DNA of 64,000 nt from Artocarpus heterophyllus (Eukaryota; Streptophyta; Magnoliopsida; Rosales; Moraceae). This document shows positions 48,113 through 60,291 of the stretch, in pieces (the stretch's first letter is position 1; each line of letters starts with the position of its first letter). The notes under the pieces were generated by a model. That model was not told where the DNA came from, did no database searches, and saw only the letters and a list, made by a program, of their open reading frames with translations. Both the position numbers and the translations under genes were made by a program. The stretch is taken from assembly GCA_025403435.1 (NCBI GenBank), contig CM046354.1, positions 41,303,779 through 41,367,778 of the forward strand, read 5' to 3'.

Positions 48113-48290
48113 ATGCGACAGTGTTTTAAAAAATAGTCATATAATATTGTATCTTACATGATGGTTTTTTAAAAACCGTCATATAAGTGCTAGCTTTCAC
48201 AATGGTTTTTCTTGAAAATTGTTGTGTAAGATATAATGTTACACAATGTTTTTTCATAACATGTACTTCACTGAAGGTAAGTAAGTGCAG
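48113..48290. repeat. CACTA subterminal hairpin repeats, left, part 2
   Basis: Short foldbacks pair TTACATGATGG with CCGTCATATAAG (about 48153-48186) and TTCACAATGG with TTGTTGTGTAAG (about 48195-48227). The same motif family fills the right end of the transposon. Confidence 0.75.
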
Positions 48291-48299
48291 TTCCCTCTT

Positions 48300-49530
48300 T
48301 TCTCAGGAAACAAATAAGGCCTATCCAACTATGCTTTTTCATCATCTTTAGTCTTGCCTGAAATGTCAAGCATTGTGCTGACTATTGATTCACAAACATT
48401 TTTCTCATTATGCATAACGTCAAAGCAATGACAAATGAAAAGTATTTTCCAATAACATTCATCTATCTTTGTCTTGTCTTTCCTTCGCTTTCTCTTCCTT
48501 AGTACTATGTCCTATTTTTTATCATTTAAAATACTTGTTTACCCATCAAAGGCCGATGAGGATCTCTTTCTTTGGTGTTACCATCAAAAGTTTTCCATTG
48601 TTTACGGTAATGATAATTTCTTGGCAATCATCTTCTATGGCTAAAAAAAATGGTTTTCTTACCATTCTTTTACTGTTTGTAAAATGTTTCATACATACAA
48701 ATACGTTAACCAATAGAACTCTTCATTAAATACTAAATAAATTGCCATATACAAGGAAGTCATTAATTGTTCGTATTAACATTGCATCGAGTGAGTAGGT
48801 CTCTTTTTGGTAAGGATCACTAACTTTGATTTTATTTTCCTACAAGTTCTTCAAGTCATCGATTAACAGTGCCAAGTACACATCTTGTCATTCCCTGGCA
48901 GTTAAAATTAATAGAGTTAACATTAAGTACTTTCACCTCATGTACATTTTTGGAGAGAGATTGTATTTAAAAGTATTACAGACCAAGTGCTATACCTACT
49001 ACTCATGTTGCCATGTGGGTTCATTCCATCCATCGACAAAACAAAATATATATTTCTTGGATCTGTACTAACTCAAGATGATCGGCTTCAAAAGTCATTC
49101 ATTGTAGTGAATCCACCAAATGTCTAAGCATACTATTGTCAACCCACTTGTCATGATGCCATGTCAAATTCTTAGTATGCTCTGCATTTTTGAATTAACG
49201 ACTTAAATGTGGTATCGGTGGAATATACCACAACACCTTCATCGACACTTCTTCCTTAACATTTTGGCTCTTTTCCTTTCTTTCACTTTGACTTTTTACA
49301 AACCGAGGAATAATTCTTGTCCTCACACTAACTCCTATAAAGAACACAATCATTTTCACAAGCATGAATTTTCTTATACCTCATTGCCAAAGTGCTCAAA
49401 CTATTCTTAGTCTTATACATACTAATTTGTAATTTATTAACCTCCGATAGAAACTTTCCTATAAATTCTAAAAGATTTGTGAAACTAGAATTTAACCACT
49501 AACCTAACTCCTTCAAATTCCATAATCCAA
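48300..49530 (-). pseudogene. tnp2: TNP2-type CACTA transposase, C-proximal part, degenerate
   Basis: On the minus strand, characteristic TNP2 blocks appear in the correct order across shifting frames. They are: TNLLEFIGKF...NKLQISMYK (about 49490-49420); YKKIHACENDCVLYR (about 49380); KVLWYIPPIPHL (about 49240); LTWHHDKW (about 49165); EADHLELVQI (about 49085); NPHGNMSS (about 49020); GMTRCVLG (about 48900); AMLMRTINDF-type text (about 48770); and YWKILF...DVMHNEKNVCESIVSTM with SGKTKDDEK (about 48455-48335). Stops and frameshifts are frequent. TNP2 is the CACTA transposase. The N-terminal part lies at 60290-60425 beyond the Tat insertion. Confidence 0.8.
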
Positions 49531-49630
49531 CTTAACTAGACAATTTTGTTTAATTTGTACACCCCGCATACATGGGTGTCTTAGAATCATTCATTATTGT
49601 CTCAAATAACTATGGACGGTGTACAAAGTG
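49531..49630 (-). other. CACTA interior next to Tat insertion
   Basis: Probably part of the TNP2 gene between the N-terminal domain and the conserved core. No motif is recognised. Confidence 0.4.
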
Positions 49631-49635
49631 AACAC
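49631..49635. repeat. Target-site duplication AACAC, left copy (Tat element)
   Basis: AACAC precedes TGTTGAGGGT and recurs at 60287-60291. Confidence 0.92.
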
Positions 49636-50260
49636 TGTTGAGGGTAAGCTCGGCGCCGCCACCGAGGACACTAACTTTTGGTGGTCGGCAACTCAGTTCG
49701 GCAGACATAGGCTACCGCCCGACCCGACGACTTATGCTTCTTCCTGAGGTGCCTTCCATTTATCTGAGGGCACACCCCCAAGAAGGCTGCCACCTCCGGG
49801 ATGTACAGTAGCTCGGGCCGGGCCATGTTATTCATCATAATACGTCACTACCCATCCTTGTAGGCCAACACCAGGCAAACGTGCTGCCGTCCGATAGAGT
49901 CCAATCCATTGGACAATGGACGTGACACTTGTCACTTATTGCTTGATACACTTTGATGTGACACCTGGGTAATGGGCAAAACCCATCTTGCACCCGATCC
50001 AGCTGGTGGCCTATAAATAGGATGCATTTATGACGTTTTAGAGAGAGAGACTTCCTCACACCTAATTAGCTACCGACCTCTGCCGAGCAATACTTGCCTT
50101 GAGCATCGGAGAGCCCTTGTCTATTGACTAACCCCATTTCTCCGAATCATCCCTCTCGTAGGTACTCACTCCCGACCAGGGGCAAGCTTAAGAGGAGGTC
50201 AGAAGGTGTTTAGTCACACGTGGGTGTTGATCCGACGCCGGACAGCGATAAGCATCAACA
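49636..50260 (+). repeat. 5' LTR of Tat element
   Basis: It runs from TGTTGAGGGT to AGCATCAACA, 625 bp, the same length as the 3' LTR at 59662-60286. Confidence 0.95.
50011..50020 (+). promoter_or_regulatory. TATA box of Tat LTR promoter
   Basis: CTATAAATAG, a consensus plant TATA box, preserved in the 3' LTR at about 60037-60046. A start site about 30 bp downstream would give an LTR leader of roughly 215 bp. Confidence 0.75.
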
Positions 50261-50262
50261 TT

Positions 50263-50279
50263 TTGGCGCTAGAAGGAGG
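50263..50279 (+). promoter_or_regulatory. Primer binding site of Tat element
   Basis: TGGCGCTAGAAGGAGGG lies 2 bp after the LTR. It starts with TGG, the complement of the CCA end of tRNAs, but is not the initiator-Met type. I do not assign the tRNA. Confidence 0.6.
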
Positions 50280-50325
50280 GCCGAACGTGCCCCAATCCAA
50301 AGCTATTATACCTCGGATTTCCGAA

Positions 50326-53300
50326 ATGACAACACGAGGTAACGCAAGAGATAGTACCGCCTGACGTCAGGAGTCGGGCGATGCCAGGCATAAGCAACCG
50401 GCTGCAGAATGGCCTAGCGATCGTCCTCGGACCGCCAGATCTCGGTCCGGAGGGCAAGGAAGCGCGGCAAGAGCCGAGTCGGTGCAGGCCCGAGCTGCAC
50501 AAGATCTGATCCGAGAGCTCACAGATGCAGTTCGGATCTTAACTTGGCAGCTTGCACAAGCTCAACAGCAAGCTGCACCGGACCAGGCAGGGGGTCGGCA
50601 TGAGCAGAGCGCCACCAATTGGGAGGATCGATCAGAGCAGTCTCTGGGATCCACCAGAGGGCTCCTGCTTGACAATAGACTGGTTCATGAACATCAGATG
50701 GGACGTCAACCACATCGTGTCCCTTCACCACAAGGTTCCAGAGCCTCGGTGTTTGATCGACTCGGGTACCAAGGGATTAACAGAAATCGCCAAGGCGGAG
50801 CTGGAGGCCGTGCTGAGGGCGGAGTACCCTATCGGGTCGAACTGCCTGAAGACACGAATAGTCGCCAGTTCTGGGTGCTGCAGCGATAGATCGATGAGAT
50901 CCGTAATTGCAGGTTCGGTTTGGATGAGATCGGGGCTCAGGATCCGCCCTTCCCGGATCACATAATGCGGGCACCCATGCCGCCGAAGTTTAAGGTCCCA
51001 CAAATCAAGTCTTACGATGGGGCCACCGACGCGGATGAGCATGCCGAACTCTTTCGCGGGCACATGCTGTTGCAGAATGCCAGTGATGCTGCAATGTGCA
51101 AAGCTTTCTCGCTCACCCTTACAGGCCCTGCTCGGCAGTGGTTCCGACGACTCAAACCAGGGTCGATTTCTTCTTTTTGGCATTTAACTGACGCCTTCTC
51201 CGTCGCATTCTCTACAACCAGGACGCGGAGGAAAGAAATAACTTCCTTGTACGCCGTCAAGCAGGGAGACGGCAGTGTCAGGGACTATGTCAATCGATTT
51301 ACCCGGGCTGCTCTTGAGGTCAAGCACGTCGAAGACGAGACCCTCAAACATATTTTTGTAGGGGGCCTCCGAGACGAGAAGTTGACCTGGTCCCTGGCCT
51401 TTGAGCAGCCAAACACGTTTCCACAAATGCTCGGGTACGCCCAAAGACATGCAGACGCTGCCGAGTACATGAAAAGCCGCCGGGAGGAGGCTGGCCCGAG
51501 CGGGACAAAAAAGGAAAAGAAGCAGAAAAAAGGGCCAGAGTAGGGCAGCGCCGAGCATGCGAAGAAGCAGAAGAAAGAGAAAGCTGATAAGCCGAAGGGG
51601 CCGACCGACAAGTTCCAAAACTACACGCCCCTGGTGGCAACTATCGATGAGGTGCTCGCCCAGGTTGGCGATAAGAATTTGTTGACACCGCCGCCCAAGC
51701 TCCGTGGCATCAGGGTGAAGCGTGACCAGTCAAAGTTTTGTAAATTCCACCAAGATGTGGGTCATACTACCCGAGAATGCATCCAGCTCAAGGACCAAAT
51801 AGAAAGGTTGGTCCGAGAAGGTCTATTGCAGGAGTTTGTGGAGAAGTCCATAAACCTGAGGGTGACCTCTATAAGGAATGACTCGTCAGGCCGAGACGTA
51901 CAAAGCCGACCCAGGACCGATAGTGGGAACGCCCCGGAACCCCCAAATATCGTACATACGATACTTGGCAGGCCTGTCGTCGAGGACACATCGAGTGGGC
52001 GGCGATCCTACATCAGAGAAGCTCGGCGGGTCGAACGGGGTGACTTCATGAATGTGTCAGAGCACATCAATAAGATATGCCGCCAAGAAGACACCCCGAT
52101 CACCTTCACTGAGGAGGAAGCAGACTGATTAATGCATCCCCACAACGATGCCTTGGTTTGCGAACTGCCTATCGCCAACAATGTTGTACGGCGTGTCTTA
52201 ATCGACAATGGCAGTTCGACGGACATCCTTTTTAAACAGGCATTCGACAGGCTGAAGATCAGCAACGCGCCTTTAGTCTCGGTCTGGACCCCACTTTTCG
52301 GCTTTGCGGGTGAGTGTGTCCGAGCAACCGGGAAGGTAAGTCTCCCGGTAACTTTTGGAGAAGGTGCTGCCAGGGTCACTCGGGTGGTTGACTTTTTGGT
52401 CGTCGATAAACCCTCTCAGTATAACATCATCATCGGCCGGCCGACGCTGAACGGATTAAAGGCCGTGGTTTCGACATATCACTTGGCAATGAAGTTCCCG
52501 ACCGATGGTGGTGTTGGAGTAATCCGCTCGTCCCAGACGGACTCTCGGGCTTACTATGCAAACGCAGTCCGAGCAGCCTCAGCTCAGCAACAAGGAATCC
52601 TGGCCGTGTATTCGATCGACGAGACCGACCTCCCAACCGATCCGACGCCGAAGATGCTCGCGGACCTAGACCCCAGGTTTCTCGAGGAAGAGGTAAGGGG
52701 TACCCCGATCGAAGACCTAGTGCCGTTCTCCCTGGACCCTGAAAGGCCGGAACGCACTGTCCAACTCGGGTCACAGTTACAACCTGAGATCCGGGCTGAC
52801 CTGGAATCCCTTCTTTCCGAGTACCGTGACATTTTTGCATGGTCTCATGAGGACATGCCTGGCATAGATCCGAGCGTCATCAGCCATCGGCTTAACGTCC
52901 AACCTGGTCACAGGCCGGTGATACAAAAACGAAGAGCCTTCAACTCGGAGAGATATGCCGCAATAAACGATGAAGTCCAGAAACTACTAAAGGCTGGGTT
53001 TATTAGAGAGGTCAAATATCCAGAATGGTTGGCAAATGTCGTCCTCGTCAAAAAGGCAAATGGCAAGTGGTGGGTCTGCATCGACTATACCGACCTTAAC
53101 AAGACCTGCCCCAAGGACTGCTTCCCACTTCCTCGGATAGACCAGCTCGTCGATGCCATAGCCGGACACGAGCTCCTGAGCTTTATGGACGCATACTCCG
53201 GATATAATCAGATAAGAATGGCCGAAGAGGACCAAATCAAAACCTCATTCGTTACTGACCAGGGCTTGTATTGCTACATTGTAATGCCGTTTGGTCTCAA

Positions 53301-55964
53301 GAACGCCGGAGCTACCTATCAACGCCTCGTCAACAAAATGTTCGCTCGGCTGATCGGGAAAACTATGGAGGTCTACGTGGACGACATGTTAGTAAAATCT
53401 GTCCAAGCGAAGGACCACATAGCCGACCTCCGAGCTAGCTTTGACATTCTCCGGGAGTATGGGATGAAACTCAACCCGGCAAAATGCGCTTTTGGCGTCG
53501 GCTCAGGCAAATTCCTTGGATTTTTGGTTAACCGAGAGGAATCGAAGTGAACCCGGTGAAAGCCCAGGCAATCATAGATATGCATTCTCCTCGGACAGTG
53601 AAAGACGTGCAAAGGCTTACTAGCATGGTGGCCGCCTTATCAAGATTTGTCTCCCGGGCTACCGACAAGTGTCACCCTTTCTTCAAGGCACTTAAGGGGA
53701 GGTTTGAGTGGAGTAGGGAGTGTGAGGATGCTTGCCAAAGCTTAAAAATTTACCTAGCCACACCCCCGCTCCTGTCCAAACTTTCACCCGGTGAGGTTTT
53801 AACTGCCTATTTAGCCGTCTCGGAGAAGGCTGTCAGCTCGGTGTTGATCCGAGATGAAGACGGGATTCAGAGACCCGTCTACTATACCAGCCACGTGTTC
53901 CAAGGCACCGATGAGCGCTATTCATCATTGGAGAAGCTGGCCTTCGCCTTAATAATATCAGTCCGGAAGCTGCGGCCATATTACCAGGGCCATATCGTCA
54001 AGATTCTGACCAAGTTTCCTCTCCGGCAAGTTTTGCAGAGCCCGAAAATATCAGGGCGGATGCCCAAGTGGTCGGTCGAGTTGGGCCAGTATGATGTACA
54101 TTTTGTGCCGAGAACGGCGATAAAGGTTCAAGTCCTGGCGGATTTCCTTGCCGAATTTACAGAGGCCGAAAAGGCTGCTCCCTTAGTCGAGAAATCACCC
54201 ATTGAGGAGCCAGATACAACTAGCTGCAGTGAACAAGGCCTTTCCCCGGAGCTAAACTAGAAACTGCACGTCGATGGCTCAACCTGCGTCGACGGGTCAA
54301 GGGCAGGCTTGATTTTAACAAGCCCCGACAGATATAAGGTCATTTATGCCCTTCGTTTCAACTTCAAAACCTCTAATAACGAAGCGGAGTATGAAGCTTT
54401 GTTGGCCGGACTACGAATTGCCCGAGACCTCAGAGTTGATCGGCTGACCATCTATAGTGACTCAATGCTAGTGGTGCAGCAAGTCACAGGAGGATTTCAG
54501 GCCCGAGCAGAATCGATGACGGTATATTTAAAGGAAGCGAGACGATTGCTCAGACAATTCAAGTCCTACACTTTTAGGCAAATCCCCCGGTCCGAGAATG
54601 TGGAAGCCGATGTCCTTGCCCGACTAGCCTCTGGGATAGGAGGAATAGACTCGATGTCTGTTCCCATCGAAAGACTCTCTGGACCAAGTATCACTAAGGA
54701 GGTCATGAGCCTGGCAGCCGAACCAAAATGCACATGGATGGACGCGATCATCCAATACCTGACCCTAGCCGAATTACCCGACGATCAGGAAGAAGCACGT
54801 CGGATACGTAACAGCTCGACCCGATATTCGATGATTGGGGAAAAGCTGTACCAACACGGCTACACGACGCCATGCCTAAGATGTTTGGATCCCCAGGAGG
54901 CCGAGTACTTAATGAAAGAGATTCATGAAGGCCTTTGTGGCAATCACTCCGGTGGACGCTCCTTGGCCCAGAAATGCCTGCGGCAGGGTTACTACTAGCC
55001 TACCATGCAGCAAGACTGCGGGAGCTTTGCACGGAAATGCTTCAAATGCCAGCAATTTGCTAGGATGCTAGGTTCACACGCCGAGCCTCTAAATCCGGTG
55101 ACTTCGGCGTGGCCATTTGCAAAATGGGCCATTGACTTGATCAGACCACTCCCTCCGGCTCATTCGTAATTCAGATATTGTATCATCGCCATAGACTATC
55201 TGACGAAATGGATCGAAGTCGAGCCTTGCACCAACATGACAGAAGCTAAGTGCACCAACTTCGTATGGAAAAATATTGTTTGCCAGTTCGGAGTCCCGCA
55301 CACTATCGTGACCGACAATGCCAAGCAGTTTGACTCCTCGGGTCTACGCCATCTGTGCGAGCAGCTCGAAATTAAGAAAGTCTTCTCCTCCCCGAGCTAT
55401 CCACAGAGTAACGGCCAGGTAGAAGCCGTGAACAAGACCATTAAAGACAGTCTGAAGAAGAAGCTCGAGGGGCTTAAGGGTGCGTGGATCGACGAACTGC
55501 CCCAAGTGCTCTGGGCATACCGAACAACTACACGAGCTGCAACTGGCGAGACACCGTTCTCCCTGGTTTATGGGGCAGAAGCTGTCATCCCAGCCTAGGT
55601 TGGATTACCGAGCTTGAGGGTCGAGCGATACGAAGAAAAACTGAATGAAAAGCTCATGATGGCCGAGCTCGACCTACTTGAAGAAAAAAGGAACCGGGCA
55701 TCCATTCGTAATGCAGCCTGGAATCAGGTTGTAGCTCGGTATTACAACAAACGGGTTCAGCCGAGAAGCTTTAAAGTTGGTGACTTAGTGATGAAAAAGG
55801 TCACGGTTCAACAACCCGGTCTCGGGTCCTTTGGTCCAAAATGGGAAGGTCCATTTAAAGTCGAAGGTATCGTGCGGCCAGGCACTTACAGGCTGACCGA
55901 TACGGAGGGGAATCAGCTCGGGCATCCATGGAATGCCGAGCTTTTAAAAAGATTCTATATTTAA
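50326..55964 (+). pseudogene. gag-pol: Tat gag-pol polyprotein, with stops and one frameshift
   Basis: I place the start at the ATG at 50326 (MTTRGNARDS); the frame is shared by gag and the first part of pol. Seen in order: gag core (about 50940-51540); CHHC-type knuckle CKFHQDVGHTTREC (about 51739); protease IDNGSS (about 52200); RT with YVDD at 53374-53385; RNase H (about 53780-54170); a second, archaeal-like RNase H with HVDGS (about 54270-54630); integrase HHCC (about 54925-55060) and core (about 55130-55600); and a C-terminal domain ending at 55964. Stops: 50362 TGA, 50887 TAG, 51541 TAG, 52126 TGA, 54258 TAG, 54996 TAG, 55167 TAA, 55596 TAG. A frameshift near 53533 moves the frame. Most stops fit C-to-T or G-to-A changes at CAG, CAA, CGA or TGG codons. 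Confidence 0.92.
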
Positions 55965-56735
55965 AAAAAAAGAGAAAGAAAAGAACAGAAATCAGAGCCA
56001 GATTCCTTTTCTGATCTCTGGCCACAATTCTTTTGTAACTAGACCTGCTGAGCAGGGCTGGAAAAATCAATGTAAATATTACATTAATGCAGCACAACTT
56101 CCCTAAACTCATTCCACCTGAGCAATGTCTTTAAGGGAGGACTATGCCTAAAACGCCAGAACCCCAACTCGGAAGACAGGATGTTGACTCCCCATCAAGG
56201 GAGTCATCCTCGTCAAACTGGATAGGGGGGCTAGTCAGTATATGTATCATGTCTGTCATGCAGACACCCTTAAGTTGCTCGGCACATCTATGTGCCCGAT
56301 TAGTCCTATACTTGTAAAGTTTCTTTAAAACTTCAACAAGTCTATGGGGAGCAACAGGGTAAGGGTAGATATACGCCGTTTATATTCTGCCCGACCGAGA
56401 CCAGAAACCTAAACTTGCTTGGATAACTAAGCAGAAATGGATAACTACTCGGAACAACCGAACAAAAGTCCTCGGATTAACTGAGGACAGAGGTACTCGG
56501 CTTAACCGAGTAGAATTGTACCATTTACCTCTGCTCGGACAACTGGTTCCCAGCCTGGGAACTCCCGAGAAGTATCTAACTTCAAAATTACGTGGGTTGT
56601 AAAATAAAACTACACGTAAGAAAAAGTGGATACAAAACGGGAAAATATAAAATGTTTTAACTTTATTTACTAGGGAGGTACAAGAAAGTCGGCCACCTCC
56701 CAAGCCCAAATACAAAAAGGAAGAGAAAGAGAGGA
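55965..56735. other. Spacer between Tat pol and antisense ORF
   Basis: About 0.77 kb without a supported frame. The two genes converge here, so it should contain polyadenylation signals for both; AATAAA-like sequences are not obvious. Short repeats of CTCGGA and AACCGAG-type words occur at 56440-56520. Confidence 0.5.
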
Positions 56736-59286
56736 TCAATTGGCCTGGGTCTCGTTACCGGCCTGAGTCTCATCCCCGGCCGTGTTGTCGTCTTGGCCTC
56801 CCTCGGCAGCCGGCACATCCCCGTCATCATCACCGTCCACAACGACGATCTCTTCTCCAACGTCCCGCTGTTGCTCGGTATCGCCCTGGTCTGGCTCAGC
56901 GATGACCGACCAGTCGAATGCAGCCGCCTTGGGATGCTTTTCAATTAGATGGCCACGGAGATCAGCCATTCCATCGAAGTAGAGATCGGTATATTCAGGG
57001 GATGTCTTAAACTCCTCGACCGCTGCGGCCAGCTGGTCGGGGAGCCCGGCTACGAATCGGTGGTGCTCGGCCTGTAGAGTTGCTAGCAGCCCCTCTAGCC
57101 GAGCGCCTTTCTCTTCCTACCGAGCGGCCTTATATTCCGCTTCCTTGAGGTGCCTCGACATGTCCTCAACCTCAAACTTCGCCTTCCGAGCTTCCTCCTT
57201 AGCTTGATCTAGCTCAATCTTCTTATCATTGAGCTCTTTGTCGGAGTCCAACTTCATCAGGAGGGTCTTCTTGTGCCTCTCTTTCTCCTTGTGGATCTCC
57301 CTCATCCCGATAGAGTGCACCATATGCACCATGGCGCTTGACTGCGAGACACAAGGGATTAGTCCTCAGTAACATTATTACAAGTTCCTGAACTATTGAT
57401 CAGCTCGGATACTTACTGAGGCAGTCGCTCGGAGGGTCATGTTGCACAAGTCCTGGAAGTCCTCACCCCGGATGTTCATAAAGAAGTCATCCGGGGGAGC
57501 TACGTCCCTGAGACGTTCGAGGAGCATGCCACGGTAGTCCGAGTGCCTTCTTTGCTGGTCCTCGGAAGAGCCGCGAGACGCCTCGTCTGCTCGGTCGACC
57601 TATGACGAGGTCCTCCTCGGTTGTGGCGGTGGTAGAACTTGGACTGATGCCGAGGTTTGCCCGGTGCGTGTCGGGGGCTCGGGCGTCGGCGTCCGCTTAC
57701 GATTTTTGCTGGCCTCGACGGCCTTGCCCTTGCCCTTCCTCTGTGTTGTCATCTGGGCAAGCCTGCCAGCGCGGCAGCTTGGTGCGGTCATTTATACGCA
57801 AAGAAAATCCAAGTTAAATGAAGGACGGAATAAAAAGAGAGGAAAGGGCGACTATAAATAAAGTTTCAGACTGACCTCCGATCCAGAGTTGGCCCGACGG
57901 GTACAGGAGCCTAATCACGCCCTCGAGGCCCTCGTCGGCTACAGGTGGCCCCGCATCGAGGGAGCCACTGGATGAGTCCTCGGTACTGGACGATGAAGGC
58001 TCCCTCGTCGGCCACCCGGACTGGGAAGTACTTGGCCCTGGAAGATCCGCATCACTCGGACGGGCAACAGTAACCTGCCTGGTTTCCCAGGCAGGACGCC
58101 TAGCTCGGGGAAGACTGCTGGACTCTCCAAACCAACCGTATCTGGACAGAGTTTCCTTTCTTAGAAGAAGGGACTGTTGTCTGGACGACTCGGGCTTTTC
58201 GAACAGTTCGTCCACGGCCTTTATTACGCGGCTCGGTGCCCAAGGCCGCTTGGTCCAAACGTGCCCTTGCTCAAATGACCTCGGCACCTGTTCATCCTCA
58301 GGGATAACTTCACCGGCTCGGGCTAAAAAGTTTCCCCCGACGTAAAACCATTCGTACTTCCACAGCTTGTCCGAGTCGGGGTTGCCCAGAATAAAGTCCT
58401 TTCTGAAGCCGGTGAAGTAGTACCAGCCGGACTGCCGAGGAAGCTTCTTCATCTTGAACACTCGCTTGTAAGCCTCCAACGGCATCTCAGTGCTCCGGTG
58501 GTACTTCCACAAAATGTACATCCCGATCAGCGACCTATAGCTGTTCGGGTTTAATTGCGCCGGGCACACGTTAAAATCGTTAAGTGCCCGGCGAAGATAA
58601 CGGTGTAGTGGCAGACGCAGCCCGGCCTTGAAGAACTCGGCGTAAAGCGTTATGAACCCCTTCGGTGCCTCTAAAGGTGAATCTCCCTCGCCGGGGACGA
58701 CGAGATCCACATCGGCTGGAATACCATATTCGGCGCGTAGGGTCTCTAACCGTGACTCTGTAATCGCGCTCGTATATCCTGCCACCGAGGTTTGCCCAGG
58801 ACGGCTTATCCGATATGCTGTGACGCCCCGCACGTGGGTGGCCTGGACCTCCTGCTCCATCTTCGGCTGTTCTGTCCCTGTCTCCTCGGCTGCATGCTCC
58901 TCATCGGAGACATCAACCGTAATCACCCCCGTGATTTGGATAGGGGCCCCAGCACTCCGACCAGAGGTGCTCGGAGCATCCTCATGGGCCCGAAACTCGG
59001 CTCTCTCCCCTGGAAAAACTTGGGAAGAGCCCGCTGTTGCCGCCCCTGTATAAGGGTCTTGTTCCCTGGATGGCCTGATAAGCTTGCGCCCACCCAGCAT
59101 ATTTAAAAATTCCTGCTCGGGCACGGTCTGGGAATCGACCCTTAGGATCTGCTCCAGCCGACTGGCCCCGTCCCATTTTTGGGACGCCACCTCGGTGTCG
59201 GATTGGGTCGAAGAAGAGCTACTGCTCTCCTCGCTACTTTTCGACCATGAAACCTCCACGTTCTATGAGTCGGACAAATCACTCAT
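56736..59286 (-). pseudogene. Tat antisense ORF (putative gypsy-type transposon domain), spliced, with three TAG stops
   Basis: The gene is antisense to gag-pol, between pol and the 3' LTR. The ATG at 59286 (MSDLSDS) lies about 140 bp below an antisense TATA box. Exon 1 (59286 to about 57876) holds a Ser/acidic N-terminus and a block with GFITLYAEFFKAGLRLPL, typical of the Pfam family described as putative gypsy-type transposon (Transposase_28). Its donor may be GGAG/GTCAGT, but nearby acceptors do not keep phase, so that junction is unresolved. A basic exon 2 ends at 57417. Exon 3 (57341-56736) has a charged coiled coil (KEKERHKKTLLMK...) and an acidic Asp-rich tail. TAGs at 59263, 57600 and 57117 each fit CAG-to-TAG. 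Function unknown; regulatory or structural roles have been proposed for Tat antisense ORFs. Confidence 0.82.
57342..57416 (-). other. Predicted GT-AG intron in Tat antisense gene
   Basis: On the minus strand the donor is GCCTCA/GTAAGT and the acceptor TCTCGCAG/TCAAGC. Both flanking exons are in phase 0, so splicing of this 75-bp intron joins the frames exactly. Confidence 0.75.
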
Positions 59287-59427
59287 TTTCGCTCAAAAAA
59301 TTACCTGCTCGGGTTCTTGGTAGCTCGGATAATGTGATCTTCGGCTATACTACTCGAGCTCGGCAGCTAAATTTTTCGGTCGAAAGATTTCTGGAAATGA
59401 AGTGCAAATTATGAAGAGGAGGGACCC

Positions 59428-59435
59428 TATTTATA
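59428..59435 (-). promoter_or_regulatory. Antisense TATA box upstream of Tat antisense ORF
   Basis: Minus-strand TATAAATA, in the context GGCTATAAATAGGG, about 140 bp before the antisense ATG. It lies outside the LTR, so the antisense gene seems to have its own promoter. Confidence 0.65.
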
Positions 59436-59647
59436 GCCATTTTAAGCGGGAAATTCGAGCGCGAAAACCCAAAAGGCGCAATTAATACGCCTGACAGCCG
59501 CACAGACGGCAGCGACGCGACACTCGTCCCCCGTCTGATCCGCGTGTCTTTTCACCTAACCCCGCTTCTAAGTGTCGCTTGGTCTTCTTCCTTTGAGCTG
59601 ACCTCACCCACTCGGCATAGTCCACCCGGCCGAACACCGACCAGGTG

Positions 59648-59661
59648 AACTGGGGGGCTAA
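59648..59661 (+). promoter_or_regulatory. Polypurine tract of Tat element
   Basis: ACTGGGGGGCTAA lies directly before the 3' LTR. The G-run is the likely plus-strand primer. Confidence 0.55.
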
Positions 59662-60286
59662 TGTTGACGGTAAGCTCGGCGTCGCCACCGAGGACACTAA
59701 CTTTTGGTGGTCGGTAACTCAGTTCGGCAGACATAGGCTACCACCCGACCTGACGACTTATGCTTCTTCCCGAGGTGCCTTCCATTTATCTGAGGGCACG
59801 CCCCCAAGAAGGCTGCCACCTCAGGGATGTACAGTAGCTCAGGCCGGGCCACGTTATTCATCATAATACGTCACTACCCATCCTTGTAGGCCAACACCAG
59901 GCAAACATGCTGCCGTCCGATAGAGTCCAATCCATTGGACAATGGACGCGACACTTGTCACTTATTGCTTGATACACTTTGATGTGACACCTGGGTAATG
60001 GGCAAAACCCATCTTGCACCTGATCCAGCTGGTGGCCTATAAATAGGATGCATTTATGACGTTTTAGAGAGAGAGACTTCCTCACACCTAATTAGCTGCC
60101 GACCTCTGCCGAGCAATACTTGCCTTGAGCATCGGAGAGCCCTTGTCTATTGACTAACCCCATTTCTCCGAATCATCCCTCTCGCAGGTACTCACTCCCG
60201 ACCAGGGGCAAGCTTAAGAGGAGGTCAGAAGGTGTTCAGTCACACGTGGGTGTTGATCCGACGCCGGACAGCGGTAAGCATCAACA
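59662..60286 (+). repeat. 3' LTR of Tat element
   Basis: It starts TGTTGACGGT and ends AGCATCAACA, 625 bp. Differences from the 5' copy include GCC/GTC near 59685 and CGT/CGC near 59949. Confidence 0.95.
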
Positions 60287-60291
60287 AACAC
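60287..60291. repeat. Target-site duplication AACAC, right copy (Tat element)
   Basis: It matches 49631-49635. Confidence 0.92.

Larger units (their letters stand above)
49636..60286 (+). mobile_element. Tat-lineage Ty3/gypsy retrotransposon with antisense ORF, inside the CACTA TNP2 gene
   Basis: 10,651 bp with two 625-bp LTRs, sense gag-pol (50326-55964), an antisense gene (56736-59286) and target duplication AACAC. Two RNase H domains and an antisense ORF between pol and the 3' LTR are known marks of Tat elements (Retand/Ogre relatives). The LTRs differ at about 15 positions by eye, mostly C/T or G/A. It is GC-richer than its surroundings. Several stops and one frameshift inactivate gag-pol. 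Confidence 0.93.

Noticed and set aside
48469..48729. Plus-strand hydrophobic frame in the CACTA
   Set aside because: The minus strand of the same region reads TNP2 blocks, so this frame is an antisense shadow.
57602..57861. Plus-strand frames opposite exon 2 of the Tat antisense gene
   Set aside because: They are shadows; the minus strand has splice sites, domain similarity and a promoter.
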